Shown here: in pieces, positions 33,560-46,031 of the stretch | Layout: every line of letters starts with the position of its first letter | Position numbering within the stretch: the stretch's first letter is position 1 | Origin: Delphinapterus leucas | Taxonomy: Eukaryota > Chordata > Mammalia > Artiodactyla > Monodontidae | Assembly (NCBI RefSeq): GCF_002288925.2 | Contig: NW_022098076.1 | Coordinates: 64,255,566-64,319,565 of the forward strand | Direction: 5' to 3' | Length of the DNA stretch: 64,000 nt | The notes under the pieces: model-generated | Told to the model about the DNA's origin: nothing | The model's input: the letters and a program-made list of their open reading frames with translations, nothing else | The model's database searches: none | Translations under genes and position numbers: made by a program

Positions 33560-33771
33560 TTTTTTTTTTTTTTTCTTTGCGATATGCGGGCCTCTCACTG
33601 TTGTGGCCTCTCCCGTTGCGGAGCACAGGCTCCGGACGCGCAGGCTCAGCGGCCGTGGCTCACGGGCCCAGCTGCTCCGCGGCATGTGGGATCTTCCCAG
33701 ACCGGGGCACGAACCCGTGTCCCCTGCATCGGCAGGCGGGCTCTCAACCACTGCGCCACCAGGGAAGTCCA
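33560..33771 (-). mobile_element. CHR-family SINE, short form (copy 6)
   Basis: Antisense copy with a perfect 16-base duplication, cacctagttacacttt, at 33544-33559 and 33772-33787. The open frames 33501-33944 and its neighbours are produced by it. Confidence 0.97.
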
Positions 33772-33989
33772 CACCTAGTTACACTTTGCTGAGTAGAAGG
33801 CTGCCCTTGCAGTGGTCTGTCTGCTTCCATGTGAACACATATGGACAAGCATGCTTTCCTGAGAGAATGAAGGAATTCTCCCTGGTCCCCTTGACTGTTT
33901 TTTTCCTTAAGGGAATATATATGTTTACTTCTTTTTACCTTTGACTTTTTTCTTTGGGTTAGTTTTTCCTCCACTCTTAAGAAAGTGGG

Positions 33990-34560
33990 GAAGCAAGTGT
34001 CGGGGAGAAAAAATTCCCTTCTACCGTCTTACGATGTTTGGCTGGGCCTAAGAATTAAACTGACGTAAGACAGATTAACATGAGAAAAACGTACAAGTTT
34101 TATTAAATTTTTACATGTACATGGGAGCCCTCACAACACAATGAAAACCCAAAGAATGACCAGAGCAGAAAGTTTTTATGCCTTCTAGGCAGAAAAACAA
34201 TAAATTTGTGAAAAATTGCTAAGGCCAAGGGGTTTGGGCTTGGGGCAGTAAACGTGGAGGTGACTAGGTAGATAAGGGTTAGTTCAGCAAGGTTTGTCTG
34301 CCAGATTTCTCTTGGCCCCAATTCCTCATCTCTGGAAATAGTATGTCTTCTTTTCTCTCCGTACAGGGAGGGCACCTTTATATGGGAGTTTTCTCTCCTG
34401 CTTTCAGAAATAAAAAGGAGGGTCAGAGTGCCCTTCTTACACCTGCTATTTCTCAAGTGTATTTAGCTCAAAATAATGAATATGCCAGAGCTGCATATTT
34501 TGGGCTGATATGCTCAGAACTCCTTCGCCAGTTTGAGTGAAAATAGATTGTAATATCTAT
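33990..34560 (-). repeat. ancient interspersed repeat, family unresolved (possibly an LTR)
   Basis: 'gcctaagaattaaactgacgtaagacagattaacatg', 'tgtacatgggagccctcac', 'gaaaacccaaagaatgaccagagcagaaagtttttatgcc' and 'aaattgctaaggccaaggggtttgggcttggg' recall a repeated element seen in many mammals. On the - strand an AATAAA lies near 34105, as at the end of a transcribed element. I cannot name the family; the frame 34103-34456 (-) is within it. Confidence 0.45.
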
Positions 34561-34907
34561 TTTGATTTTTTTTTTGCTTATTATTCTTATTTCCCCCAAG
34601 GGTCCTAAGAGTAAGAGGTGATACCCAACCTCAAGGTTTCTCTTCCGCAGCATGGGTAGTATATTGAGATTAGTTTACGAACTTGAGAGCTTGAACCAGG
34701 CTTGGATTATGGGGACACTCCCCATCCCACCCCTCCCACTCTCTGCTTTCCTGATCCCTCCGCTAGCCGTGTCCCTGCCTGTACTTGGTTGTGGAGGGAA
34801 GGTTTTTATACAGCTGGAAAGAAGCATTTAACAGGAGCCTTCGCATATCCGTATACATGCCATATGCTTCACTAAATGCAACAGAGCGTGTACCGGTGAC
34901 ATGATTT

Positions 34908-35040
34908 CTAATGTGTGGTCCAAGGACCACCTGCACGAGAATCCTCTGGGGTATTTATTAAAGAAAGAGATTTCTGGCCTACCCCAGATCCCCTGCATCA
35001 GAATCACAGTGTTGTTATTTGTGGTTTTAAAATATGCTTT
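34908..35040 (-). mobile_element. MER5-type hAT MITE, antisense
   Basis: 'aatgtgtggtccaaggaccacctgcacgagaatcctctgggg' and 'ctaccccagatcccctgcatcagaatcac' fit reversed MER5A; the far end is lost. Confidence 0.7.
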
Positions 35041-35780
35041 TCATGTGCACATTTCTCTTTGAGGAGAAGCAGCAATGGAAACGTATCTCATCATTCAACC
35101 GTGTTCGGGTCTTGGCACACATTTTCAGGGCTAATTTTCTCTCACCGTGGCTTGTCACTACCAGTGAGGGCCTGTTTGCCAACGTTTCAGTGAGCTCATT
35201 GGTGAGCAGAGCTGGGCGTGGTTGGAGAGGGTGCCAGGGAGACCAGAAGATAGGGGAGGTGAGACCTGTGGAGTGAGGCAGGGCAGGAGCCAGGAATACG
35301 TACGTAGTTTATGGAATTAGAGGCAGAGGTGGGCTGTCCTCAGGGGAGTAGAATTTAGCTCTCTTAGGGAGCAGAGGAGGGAAATGAGATTCACACAGGC
35401 AGAAGGCAGAAGCGACAGGAGGCTCCAAAGGGAAAAGCCTGGAGGTGGGGATATGGGGCAGGACCTTGGCCAAGGGACCTTTGGAACTAATTAATCTCAG
35501 GTCTTTTCCTCAAGGTGTTTATGATGACTTGCCAGTCTAGCTCCTGAGGATTTTTGTTCGATAATTGAATAATTAAACTTTGAGTATAATGCATTACATG
35601 GGATCAAGTATACATATTGTTTACAAATGATGGGTAAAATTGAAGATAGCTAGTTAAGAGCATAGTAAAAATATTGATACTAAGAACAAGCTGACATTTT
35701 TGAAAATGTGCACTTCTTACTCTAATCCTGCTCTCTTAGAATATTCTAGAAAACAGAGAAGACATGAGCACACATTCCTG
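35041..35780. other. intronic sequence, nothing recognised
   Basis: A purine-rich stretch lies at 35200-35460 (repeated GGGGA, GGCAG and AGGAG words). No gene. Confidence 0.45.
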
Positions 35781-35785
35781 CTTAC

Positions 35786-35903
35786 TAGCGTGGTTGTTCC
35801 CAAACTTTGCCGTACATTGGAACCACCTGGGGAATGTTTTAAAAAATACTGTTGCCTGGTTCCTGCCCCCAGACATTCTGATTGAATTGGTATGAGGTAT
35901 GAT
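35786..35903 (+). mobile_element. MER5/MER3-type hAT MITE fragment
   Basis: 'gtggttgttcccaaactttgccgtacattggaaccacctgggg' and 'cctgcccccagacattctgattgaattgg' are the 5' half of such an element. Confidence 0.75.
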
Positions 35904-35924
35904 CTAGACTTTGGGATTTTAAAT

Positions 35925-36015
35925 CTCTCTAGTTCCTCATTTTTAGGTGGGGAAATTCAGGTCTGGAGAGAGTGAATTTTTCCAAGGTCATATGGGTTTA
36001 AGAGCAGAGACAGCA
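35925..36015 (-). repeat. MIR core fragment, antisense
   Basis: 'tttttaggtggggaaattcaggtctggagagagtgaatttttccaaggtcatatggg' corresponds to the reversed MIR core. Confidence 0.65.
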
Positions 36016-36029
36016 TGAAATACACAAAA

Positions 36030-36560
36030 GTCTCCTGACTCATCTCAAGGTCCAGAAACCGCTACAGGCCTTACAAAGGGAATTTAAAACAGGGCATTGT
36101 CAACACAGATGATGCAAGAGTCCAGGAGTCAAACTGGTGATGGTGAGGCAACTAAGAGACCAGCAACAGCAGGCAGCGGCTACATCACCCCTGAGGCTGG
36201 AGAAGTGTTGGAAGCAGGTGGTGTTTCTGGATCCCAGATGCCACAGCAATCTTAGAGGGAGCTAGAGCCCCAGTGGGGGTGGGAGGCTGCCTGGCAGGAG
36301 CTGAGACTAGTAGAGGGTGCTGGAGATACACCGGAAGCAGAGAGGGAAAAAGGAGAAATATCTTCCCTTCTCTGCTCTTTGACCAAGCTCTCTAGCCTCA
36401 CGCCGGCACTTCCTATTGGCCAAACCAGTTGGCAAGTGTGGTCCGCTCCAGAGTAGAAGAACGGAATGACCCTGAGAACAAACCAGCAGGTGACCAGGAC
36501 TGTGGTCTTGCTGACGAGCTCAGGTCCCGTGTTCTAGCAGATCTCTGTTTGGATGATGGT
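36030..36560. repeat. ancient repeat-like segment, unresolved
   Basis: 'ctacatcacccctgaggctggagaag', 'ctggagatacaccggaagcagagaggg' and 'cttcctattggccaaaccagttgg' recall a widespread old mammalian repeat whose name I cannot recover. Confidence 0.4.
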
Positions 36561-37345
36561 CTCATAAAGTAGGGCCTTATGGGAGTTTCTCAGTAAATTA
36601 AAGGTAAAGGTAAATATTATTTTGGAGGAATAAGCATATTAAAGCCAATAATTTCTTATATGCATTTTCATAAGTGGTGTGATTAAAAGGCTTAATACAG
36701 GTGTGCACTTTTACACTACTGTTCTGCTTTTAAGTTCAGGTCCATCTCTTTCCCATTCAACGTGTTTACATTTTTGCAGCCTTTATATTTAAAATATGTA
36801 TCGGTTTAAAAAGACCCATTGGCAATCTTATCTGCACTAAGTCGTAAACACTTGTTCCTTTGAGAGCTAGTTACTTGATAGATATATCACCAAAGCCTGA
36901 TGATTCCATATATGTATATGAGATGACAGACTTTGCTTTACTATACCATTTACAGGCACTTTTAAAGAAAAATGGAATTATAGTACACTGCATTTGATTT
37001 GTTCTGCCTGATGGGCCAAGTACTTTGCACCCAGCGGAGCTAAGCCCTGGTCCTGCTGTTCTAACAGTAGCTCCCCTGTAGAGTGCAGCATTCTTTAGAC
37101 TTGGGTAATGAGTCTGATGTCATAAAGGGAGCTTTATTAAAATAAATACAATACCATATTTCCTTTATAATGGCACCCTGATTAATTCCGTCGTAAATGC
37201 ATACCTGACACTCTTGTAATCAATAGAGGTAGCAAGGGGCTTCAGCTAGAGACACCACGGGCGACAAGGGTGTTTTTAAGAGTGCGTTCCTACTGTGACA
37301 TGTGTCAGTGTTTGGTATTTCCATAGGTTGTGATCTGAAGACCTG
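36561..37345. other. single-copy intronic sequence, candidate conserved element
   Basis: No repeat or gene recognised. Contains clustered homeodomain-like strings (TAATAC, GATTAA, TAATCAAT) around 36680-37215. Conservation cannot be judged from one sequence. Confidence 0.3.
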
Positions 37346-37349
37346 TGTC

Positions 37350-37510
37350 TGTTTGAACCTGTCCCACTGAACTGCTGTGAGAGTAATTACTTAAGGCTTG
37401 CCCCTGTTTTGAGGATGAAGGTACTTAAACCCTAGAAATTAAATGCTTCCTCAAGGCTACCGGCAAGGGAGCTGCAAGAGTCAGGGTTAGAATTGTTTCC
37501 TAATTTCTGG
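37350..37510 (-). repeat. MIR fragment, antisense
   Basis: 'ctgttttgaggatgaaggtacttaaaccctagaaattaaatgcttcctcaaggctacc' with 'gagctgcaagagtcagggttagaattg' fits reversed MIR at low identity. Confidence 0.55.
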
Positions 37511-39690
37511 CATTTTGCTTGAGTTGTCAATTACAGATCCTAGCAATGTGTTCTGACTTTATTTTTCTTCAGAATTAATCTGTGGTTAATGAAAGGCCTG
37601 GAATTTGTGACTTCCATTCATCGTCTTCTTTCCAACAGGTCCCCAAGGAAGGTTTACCAGGGAAGCAGCTCATGGCTCATCTATTATTCTTCAGTTAATT
37701 GGACTGTTTTTAGTGTTTGGGAGGTTTCATATGTTAAGATAGTTCATGAATTATTAATAGTAAATATTAAATATAATAAATCTCAAACTTTAACCAGATT
37801 GTATCATTTAACCAAATTTTAAAAATACACGTGACCAACGCTGATAAATATGGATGTTCTTGTGATTATTTTACCTCTGTTGTCTCTTCCGAACAGAAAT
37901 TGGGGTCTAGAGTATGTAACAGTTTCTTCCCAAGGTATACAGGGGTGCTGGGTAATGGCACAAAACCAAATCCCGCAGACTATATTCTATAAGTGCAATA
38001 TAAAATTGGAATAGAAGCATTTAATTTTAGGAAGCTACTGACTCTTCATGTCCTGTAAAATTGTGTGTGTGTAATTTTTCTAAACACTGAGAGGTATGCC
38101 AGTGGTGTTGTAGAGGATATGCCAGTAAGATAGAGAAGATGTAACTTATATGGAAAAGCCAGAAAGCTCATTATAAGAGAGATGTTTATAGTATAAATCT
38201 TATCTTTTACAGGACATAAGGAAGAAAAACTATTTTATGATGATTAATTCTTCTCAGATAACTGCATTATTTAAAACAGAGAGAATCTTTTAAAAAATTG
38301 AATTTTCTATTTTCCATCTACCTTTATTACTTTTAGGGGGCTTTTATTCATTGTAGGCAATGCATTGTCCACAGATAAATGGAATTGTTGATAGATATTT
38401 TCACTTTGGAGCTCTCCTGTAATCAAAATGTGAAGATATTTGGATGGCTTTATGAGGACATTTAAATACAAGAAGTAGCTTTTTATGTTTTGAATTGAAA
38501 GCAAAGAAAGCCGCTTCACTGATGCTAAATTCATTTTGTAAAGCCCCAAATTACTAAAATTAAGTTCATTCAGCTCAAACATAATCAATCGTTTTCTGTT
38601 AGGCTCCGAGGGAGAAGCGCAGACCCTGGGTCATCTCAGTTGGTTTTTTATTTGCTCATATGCCTTTCATAATACTCCGAGGGAGGGGATACATTAGAAT
38701 TATTGTGGTTTTGATTGAAGTAGGAAAAACACATTGTAACAAGTCATGGTATCTGACTTTAGACCTCAAACCAACTGCTTCTCATGTTGCTGTGTAGACT
38801 TCAGTGAATTGGGCCTAGGTTCTCTTGGCCACATCAGATTTAGAATTCTTTCATGCAGAACAAGCTAACAGTATGTGGGAGTGACAGGAATCCATTTATC
38901 ATACACGTAATGAGAGCAAGCTGGCCTATATTAACACAATGTTTTTTTTTAATAGTGAGGTTGCTAAAGCTTCTGGAGTGAAGCAGGTAACCTGTGTATT
39001 TAACTCAAGGGTGGAATCTCAAGAACTCCTTTTAGGGAAGGCCCTCATCATTATTTAGTGCTGGATTTTTTACTTTGGTTCCTGCAGAAACTTTCATCCC
39101 CTAGTATGTGAAATGCAAATATCTCCACAGGGCTTTTGGTTTCTTTTATGGTTTTCAAAGGTACTACATCATTATATTTGGTAATATCATTTACTTTGCA
39201 TAATTGTTCCTAATCTTTATTTTTAGCTTAAATCTTATTGTAGAATACTTCAGTGAAAGGTGCTTTTCTTTTTATATTTGGAGTACATCACTTAAAATGG
39301 ATTCCTGAGCTTACTTTAAAAATAAGCAAATTTCAATAATAGTTTTATTCTCTTCTTTCCCCAAATGAAGAACAGTCCCTGGAGAAAGTTTTTTTTTTTT
39401 TTTTTAACTAGAATCATAACATCTAAAATTAGAAATTATCATCAGTCCCCCTTCGATGCAGAGGTCTTTAAGCTCTGGTTTCCAGAGGACACAGAGCTGA
39501 GGCACCTCTACTTCAATCTAAAAATCCTCAGTTCCTTCAACATCCCTCCTAAAATATGGGATGGTTTCCACATGGCCCATGGCCTTAGTTTCCTCTCTCA
39601 AGCTCTTTTGCTCGCCTATTAAAAACAACAACAACAACAAACTTAGCAGATATAATTAAAATTTTAATATGTTAAGACCAGATAAGTATT
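37511..39690. other. AT-rich intronic sequence, no gene
   Basis: Apparently single copy. 38300-38720 lacks repeats and includes the minus-strand frame 38307-38588, which has no family features. An (AAC)n run lies at about 39623-39640. Confidence 0.45.
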
Positions 39691-40450
39691 TATGAAGTCT
39701 CATTATGAGTGCTTAGGGATGACCCATGCAGGTGAGACCCGTGGAGGCTTCGGGCAGGACTCTCTGCCCTCAAGGGGTTGATAGAGTTGGGATGACAGCA
39801 CATTTTCACGTGGTATAATTAGGGCAGAATATAAGAGATTCTGTCATTAGGTCATTTGGTGGCAAAACCTATGTTAAAATATAAATACAGGAAGCAGAGT
39901 GATTGGGAAATGTCCATAGGAAAGGAGGGGACGGAGCTCAACCTTGACAGATAGGTGGGGAGCAGAGGCTTTGATGTGGGGATAGATATTGGAGCAGATC
40001 TGCAAGGAGACTGATGTGATTGAACAGTATTCATGTTGGAGGGTAGTAGCAATAAGATAGAATAGAGAAAACAGGACCAAGAGCCAAGAGGCCTCGAATG
40101 CCACTGTGCTGCCGTTGAACTTGACATTGAAGTTACTGTGAGCCAGTATAGGCCTTCTAGCACTGGTGTGACTGAATGAAGGCAGTGTTTTTATTCAGGA
40201 TTCCTCTGCTTGGGTTGTTTAAGAGTACCCTAAAATGGGAAGAGAATAGAAGACCAGTTATAGCTATTGCTCAGGGTTCTTGGCCCTGAGCACATGTTTG
40301 ATTGAACCAGAGGGGTCCAGCTCAGGATGGATGGATCAGAAAGGAGAAAATTAAGGTAAGAAGAATGTAAAGGATTGTTGGAAATAGTCTGTGTCAGAGA
40401 ATTTGGATCTCAGATGACAATGATTTTTGAGGTAGGTGGCAAGGGAAATG
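39691..40450. repeat. possible antisense L2 debris
   Basis: 'actctctgccctcaaggggttgatagag', 'ggagcagatctgcaaggagactgatgtg' and 'ggtagtagcaataagatagaatagag' have the composition and word order of antisense L2. Weak; ends unknown. Confidence 0.4.
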
Positions 40451-40573
40451 CTATTGACAAAATTGGGGTATTAGGAAGGGAATTATTTTGTTTCATAATA
40501 TTTCAGAGGTGAAATATAGAAATTTATTAGCTGCATGCTCTTGGATCAATCAACTTGTTTACATTAGATTCTT

Positions 40574-40781
40574 TTTTTTTTTTTTTGCGGTACGTGGGCC
40601 TCTTACTGTTGTGGCCTCTCCTGTTGCAGAGCACAGGCTCCAGATGCGCAGGCTCAGCGGCCATGGCTCATGGGCCCAGCCGCCCCGCGGCATGTGGGAT
40701 ATTCCCGGACCGGGGCACGAACCTGTGTCCCCTGCATCGGCAGGCGGACCCTCAACCACTGCGCCACCAGGGAAGCCCTAT
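40574..40781 (-). mobile_element. CHR-family SINE, short form (copy 7)
   Basis: Antisense copy with an 11-base duplication, attagattctt, at 40563-40573 and 40782-40792. The body has a few changes ('ttgcagagcacaggctccagatgcg'). Confidence 0.95.
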
Positions 40782-41219
40782 ATTAGATTCTTCATGGAGA
40801 AAATAGGCATGTGATCTATCTAGCCTGAAGATTATGGTGAGGACCAAATGAAGTGTGAGAGAGGAATACGATAGTCAAAACAAAACAAAAAGAACTGAAA
40901 GTTTTTTACAGGTGCAAGATCATAGTAATTTTAAAGGAAGTGGAGTGGTAGGAAATAGGGAAATGGGTCGGATATGAAATATGAGGTAAAGGTGTGATTA
41001 TCCAACTACGTGCTAATTTGGTTGCAAGGACGGGTAAGGGCCTGCAGCTGCATCTTCTGCCCTTTGGCCAGAATCATCCTTCTAAACACTAATCTGGGCA
41101 TTTCCTACTCCAAAATATTTCCTACTCTAGTTTCTCCTTGTCCATAGCATGAAACGCTGAAAATTCCCTGAGCAAGGCCTAAAGGCCCTTCACATTCTGG
41201 CCCCAAAATACTTTAAAAA

Positions 41220-41590
41220 AATCACATGCTGAACATTATATAAAAGGCCACCATATGGCAGGCACTGAGCTGAATTTTTGCGATACGGAGGTGAGGAGGC
41301 ACTGTCTCTATCATTAGGGAGCTCACTGTCTAGTGGGAGGTGCAGGTTAGTAGGTGGGTGATACAACCCGATAGATAGGGGTCTGTAGAAAGAGAAGCAG
41401 AGGAACACCTAATGCAGATATCCTTTCTGGGGATAGAAAGGAGGTCAATATCAGGGAGGGCTTCCTGGAGGAGGCACCTGAGCTGACTTTTTGCATAAGA
41501 GCAGGAGTCAGCCAGGGGAAGAAATGAGGGGTGTGTGAGAGGGTGTAGGAGAGTGTTTCGGAGGGTGTGAAGGGATTAAACATCTCTGTT
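41220..41590 (-). repeat. L2 fragment, antisense
   Basis: 'catatggcaggcactgagctgaatttttgcgatacggagg', 'tcattagggagctcactgtctagtggg', 'gggagggcttcctggaggaggcacctgagctgac' are the reversed L2 3' region in the correct order. Confidence 0.82.
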
Positions 41591-42650
41591 GAATCCCATC
41601 ACCCAGTTACTGTTTCATATAAAACTTTTAGCCATGCTTAGTTACCCTTGGCCATTTTTCAAACATGGGGAAAAAGGGAGTTAGGGTGGGGGAATGGTCC
41701 TGGACCGTGGAGGGGGAGGGAAGACTAAGACCAGGACTCCTCCACACAGGTGTCATACGGCAACCATATCACTTAGTATTCAGGCTGAGGCACTATGGGC
41801 AGTAAAAGGGGTGCTGTTAATAATTATGCCTGGATCACAAGTGTAAACTGGGGCTGTCCTAGGTGTATCAGGATGTTTGGTTGCTCTAGTCAGAGAACTT
41901 TCTTCTGCTGTGGTCACACCATCATAGCAAGGCTGCTCCTGGCTCTAAGTTGGCTCATGAGCTGTCTCTGCACCTTCTCCCTGTAGGGCTGCTCTTTGGA
42001 ATGAGCCCAAGATCTAGTTCTGCAGAACAGCCTCCTTAGTGAGAAGAATGAGGGCTATGGACTGGGTGTGGAGCTGAGATAAAACCCTCCCCTGCTCAGG
42101 AGAGGCAGCAGCATTCTGGCTGGGTGAGTGGTGGTATGGCAAGCCTGGTGGGCAGCAAACCCAACATGGTCCCTAGTTTCAACAGTGAAGATTGGGCCCC
42201 AGGGACTAATTGGGGGGGGAAGGGCAGGGACTTGATTCTTGAAGATCTGAACCCTCGTCTCTAGTTTGCCGTTGATCAGCTGCTGTCCTGGGCAGTCTCT
42301 TCCCCTCCCTCTTTCACTGTGACCGTGAAGAGCGCATGAGACAGTGGTGAGAACCGGTCAGGTGGATGCTTTCCTTTATGGATGCTTTTGTTCATTCTTG
42401 TTGACAATGGGTGGTGATGCTGATGCTCAGTCCAGGGTCCTTGCCTTGCTCTCTCCTGGGTGTGTGGATGGTGAGATTCAGACTTTCATGACTGGGGCAG
42501 GGAGAAAGGAGCTGGCGACATGCCTTGAGGGCCTCCCTGTCTGTGGCTGCTCTGGTAGCAAGAGAGAAGGCGTTGCTCGTGGCCAGAAGATGACAACGGT
42601 GTCTCCAGGAAAGTGTAGCTTATAGTTAGCAGAACTTCCTTTTAGAAGGA
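41591..42650. other. intronic sequence, nothing recognised
   Basis: Somewhat GC-richer than its surroundings. The frames 41795-41986 and 42344-42625 show no domain. No named repeat. Confidence 0.45.
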
Positions 42651-42663
42651 CTGTGACTCAGCC

Positions 42664-42889
42664 GTTTTTTTTTTTTTTTTTTTTTTTGTGGCACGCGGGC
42701 CTCTCATTGTTGTGGCCTCTCCCGTTGCAGAGCACAGGCTCTGGACGCACAGGCTCAGCGGCCATGGCTCACGGGCCCAGCCGCTCCACGGCATGTGGGA
42801 TCTTCCCGGACCGGGGCACGAACCCGCATCTCCTGCATCGGCAGGCGGACTCTCAACCACTGCGCCATCAGGGAAGCCCGACTCAGCCT
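42664..42889 (-). mobile_element. CHR-family SINE, short form (copy 8)
   Basis: Antisense copy with a 24-base T run. The duplication gactcagcc lies at 42655-42663 and 42890-42898. Head variant: 'gcgccatcagggaagcc'. Confidence 0.95.
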
Positions 42890-42898
42890 TTTTAATAA

Positions 42899-44790
42899 AC
42901 TGTCCAAGTCTGTGACCGTCCGTGTGTGTTGAAATAACCTCTCATTAAAGTAGAATGGGTCAAAATATCTGCCCTTTAGTTCTTAGGAAGGACTGAATGG
43001 CCATTCTTTCCTCCCTGCAACTGAGTACGAGTGACAATAACAAGGATTAACATCTGTTTTCAAATTATATATATGATATAAAATAGGGTTTTGTTTTAAA
43101 GATAGGCAGTAAAATTCTTGTCTGTATTGTGGTTTTCTTCAGCATTTTGCAATAAATTTATTATCTCCAGTTGGGGTTCAATAACTTAAATGGGGAAAAA
43201 TTGCAATTTTAATAATAAGCACAGGTTGATTGCTTACTTTGTCTTTCGTATTAAAATGAATGTTGCAATTACTATGTATTAATATCCAGTAAAACTGTGT
43301 TCCTTTTTCTTTGGTACAAAAAAATGTTTCTTCTAAGCAAGCATACACAATTTATCTGGGTAAATAAAATAATTCTCAGTGTGCATGTGTATGTTTACTA
43401 TGAAGCCATCTTTCAGAATGTACCAAATGGAGAGAGAGGGATGATGATTGTCTTTTATTGTGGAGCTGACAGAATGTTTATTAATGGCCATGGATTTGAA
43501 ATGAGCATCTTACTAAATGGAAGTCTTGGGCCAACCTCTGACCCTTTTGTCTCAAAGGTTTGAGAACAGATAATATGAAAGAATACCAGCTTTTTTCCAG
43601 ATGGCTGCATGCCTGATGTTCCTTTATGTTTAGCTGTCATTCAACTATGAATGCCCAGTGATTATAAGTGTCTCTTTCTCTTTTCTGGACTGAAATGAAA
43701 CCTTTTATGCATTGTGTGCTAAAACAGATTAACTGTTTGGCTCATCAGTAGGGAAATTAGAACAATAGCTGCCATCGTAGTGGTATAGTAAAAGAATGTC
43801 CTTTGGGGCTTAGGGGCTAAGGTTCACAAACAAGTGCATCCAAGTGTCAGGCTTGGGAAAGATGGGTGAGTTGTAAAAATAATTCTCCTGAATTTTAATT
43901 TTATAACTGCTTCTGAATGAAAGTAGTAGTATCTTTTAGAAGCAAGCAGGATTTAGATAGAATTTCCCAAACTTTTACACAGTTTTCAGTTGCTCCATCA
44001 TTAATTTCTTGGAGTACTACTGTGCAAGATGAATTTTACATGACGTGTTCATATGTAATGACATGTGTTTTATCATGAAGGCATAATGCAAAATTACTGT
44101 ATAATGTTTTCCTACCTTCTGGTGTGCTAAAGTTGTCTTTAAAAAATATATATATATTTGATAAGATACCCATAATGGATAATTTGAATATCATTTTTTC
44201 TACTAATACTAGCAATTTTGTGATCTGAAAACCAAGTAAAGGTGGATGGTTATCATTTATATGTGGTTGAAATGCAGACCCGTCTGGAGGGCAAGGGTGC
44301 ATCTGATGACCCCTAAGTGACCTCTGCTGTAGAGGCCATGTAGGAGATGGCTGGAGGCCAAGGGTCTGAGGGGACTAGCTACATCCATTTTAGGAAGGTA
44401 GACAGACTACTTTGAAAAATGCTGGGCTGTCTTGCATTCTCAGCAGTGAGTAGAAAGGTGGCTCTCATTTTCCCTGGAAATCCATGAAATGAGTTAAGTA
44501 CAGTATTTTTATGACCTAGTGGAAGAAAAAGAGCATGTCTGATCCATTTATTCAACTCTTATTTAAAATGATTATTTTTGTAATAAAAGGTGTGTTTCTG
44601 TTGTTCTCCTTCATGGGAAAACCTGCCATGAAAGTCAGTTGTTTTAGATGACAGTTGTGTTTTCTAAAATACCCAGTGATGAAAGTAAGCTTAAAGAAAA
44701 GAATCAGCTATTCCACTTTTGTTAACTTGTCTTTGTAGAATATTTTTGATTTTTTTTGGTTTCTACATAACTTTTTTCATGATTTATGCC
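42899..44790. other. AT-rich intronic sequence, no gene
   Basis: Frames at 43297-43563 (+) and 44036-44302 (-) are not family-like. No repeat named apart from a short TA run at about 44148-44157. Confidence 0.45.
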
Positions 44791-44794
44791 CAGT

Positions 44795-45265
44795 TTATTA
44801 TTTTATGACAGCTTTGTTGAGAAATAATTTACATATTATACAAGTCACTCATTTAAACTGTATAATTCAGTGACTTTTAGTATATTCAGACTTGTGCATC
44901 TGTTGCCACGATCAATTTTAGAATATGTTAATTACTTCCCAAAGAAACCCCGTTCCCCTTAGCTGTCATCCTCATATTTCCTCAACCACTGGCAACCCCT
45001 AGTCTACTTTCTGTCTCTGTATGTTTGCCTGTTCTGGATACTTCACGTGATTGGTATCATACAGTCAATATGTGGTCTTTTGTGATTAGTTTATTTCACT
45101 TTGTATAATGTTTTCAAGGTTCCTCCATGCTATGGCATGTATCAGTAGGCAGTCCTTTCTGTGGCCGAATAATATTCTACTAGATAGATATACTACCATT
45201 TGTTTATCTGATCATCTGTTGAGTGGCATTTAGGTTGCTTCCACTGTATTTGTATTTTTGGTAAT
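44795..45265 (-). mobile_element. L1 LINE fragment, antisense
   Basis: 'gctttgttgagaaataatttacatattatacaa', 'ctgtataattcagtgacttttagtatattcag', 'ctactttctgtctctgtatgtttgcctgttctgg' and 'gagtggcatttaggttgcttccac' are the reverse of an old L1 3' UTR running into ORF2. Confidence 0.82.
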
Positions 45266-45760
45266 TTATGCGGATTTCTTTTTGTCTTTCTGTGCATATT
45301 TATCTTGCACGTGGTGTGGCCCCTATTAGGTTTTAATAGGTTGAAAAGCTTTGGATGTTACGTGCAAGATTGTGGTGATTACTAAAAGAGTATTATAGAG
45401 TCATGGGCTGCTATATCAGGTCTTGCACGAAATCCAACAAAATGCCAGGGACAGTGAAAATCTAAGAACCCTCGATGTAGATTGAGGCTCCCCAACATGG
45501 GAGAAATGCTTATGTTTAGCAGAAGAGTGTGTATATGAGAAGGTGGTGGTGGAGCATTGCAGATGGGCTGCAGTGTCTTACACTATCCTCCATGGCGCCA
45601 TATTGCATCCAGCATGCAGTTGGCATCAAGCAGTGCTTGTGGTGTGAATGCTTATGTACAACCCCTCACCAATTTACTGTCTTCAAAATGGCAAATTTTC
45701 TAATAGTCTGCAGGCTCCCAGTTCTCCCAAGATATTTAAGTTGGAGAGAGGGTACTAATC
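45266..45760. other. intronic sequence
   Basis: Nothing recognised; the frame 45529-46041 is mostly this sequence fused to the following microsatellite and SINE. Confidence 0.45.
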
Positions 45761-45766
45761 TAAGAC

Positions 45767-45770
<4 letters not shown>

Positions 45771-45822
<52 letters not shown>

Positions 45823-46021
45823 TCTTTTTTCGGTATGCGGGCCTCTCACTGCTGTGGCCTCTCCCGTTGCGGAGCACAGGCTCCGGACGCGCAGGCTCAG
45901 CGGCCATGGCTCACGGGCCCAGACGCTCCGTGGCACGTGGGATCTTCCCGGAGTGGGGCACGAACCCGTGTCCCCTGCATCGGCAGGCGGACTCCCAACC
46001 ACTGCGCCACCAGGGAAGCCC
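45771..46021 (-). mobile_element. CHR-family SINE, short form, with (TA)n-expanded tail (copy 9)
   Basis: Flanked by the duplication taagactgtt (45761-45770 and 46022-46031). Where other copies have poly(T), this one has about 49 bases of pure TA (45772-45820) and then 'tctctttttt', so the microsatellite arose in the SINE tail. Body and head are otherwise ordinary. Confidence 0.96.
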
Positions 46022-46031
46022 TAAGACTGTT

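Noticed and set aside
37621..37660. Splice-acceptor-like 'cttctttccaacag|gt' as an exon start
   Set aside because: The sequence after it matches no PARD3B segment, and a GT follows the AG at once; a chance match in a 60-kb intron.
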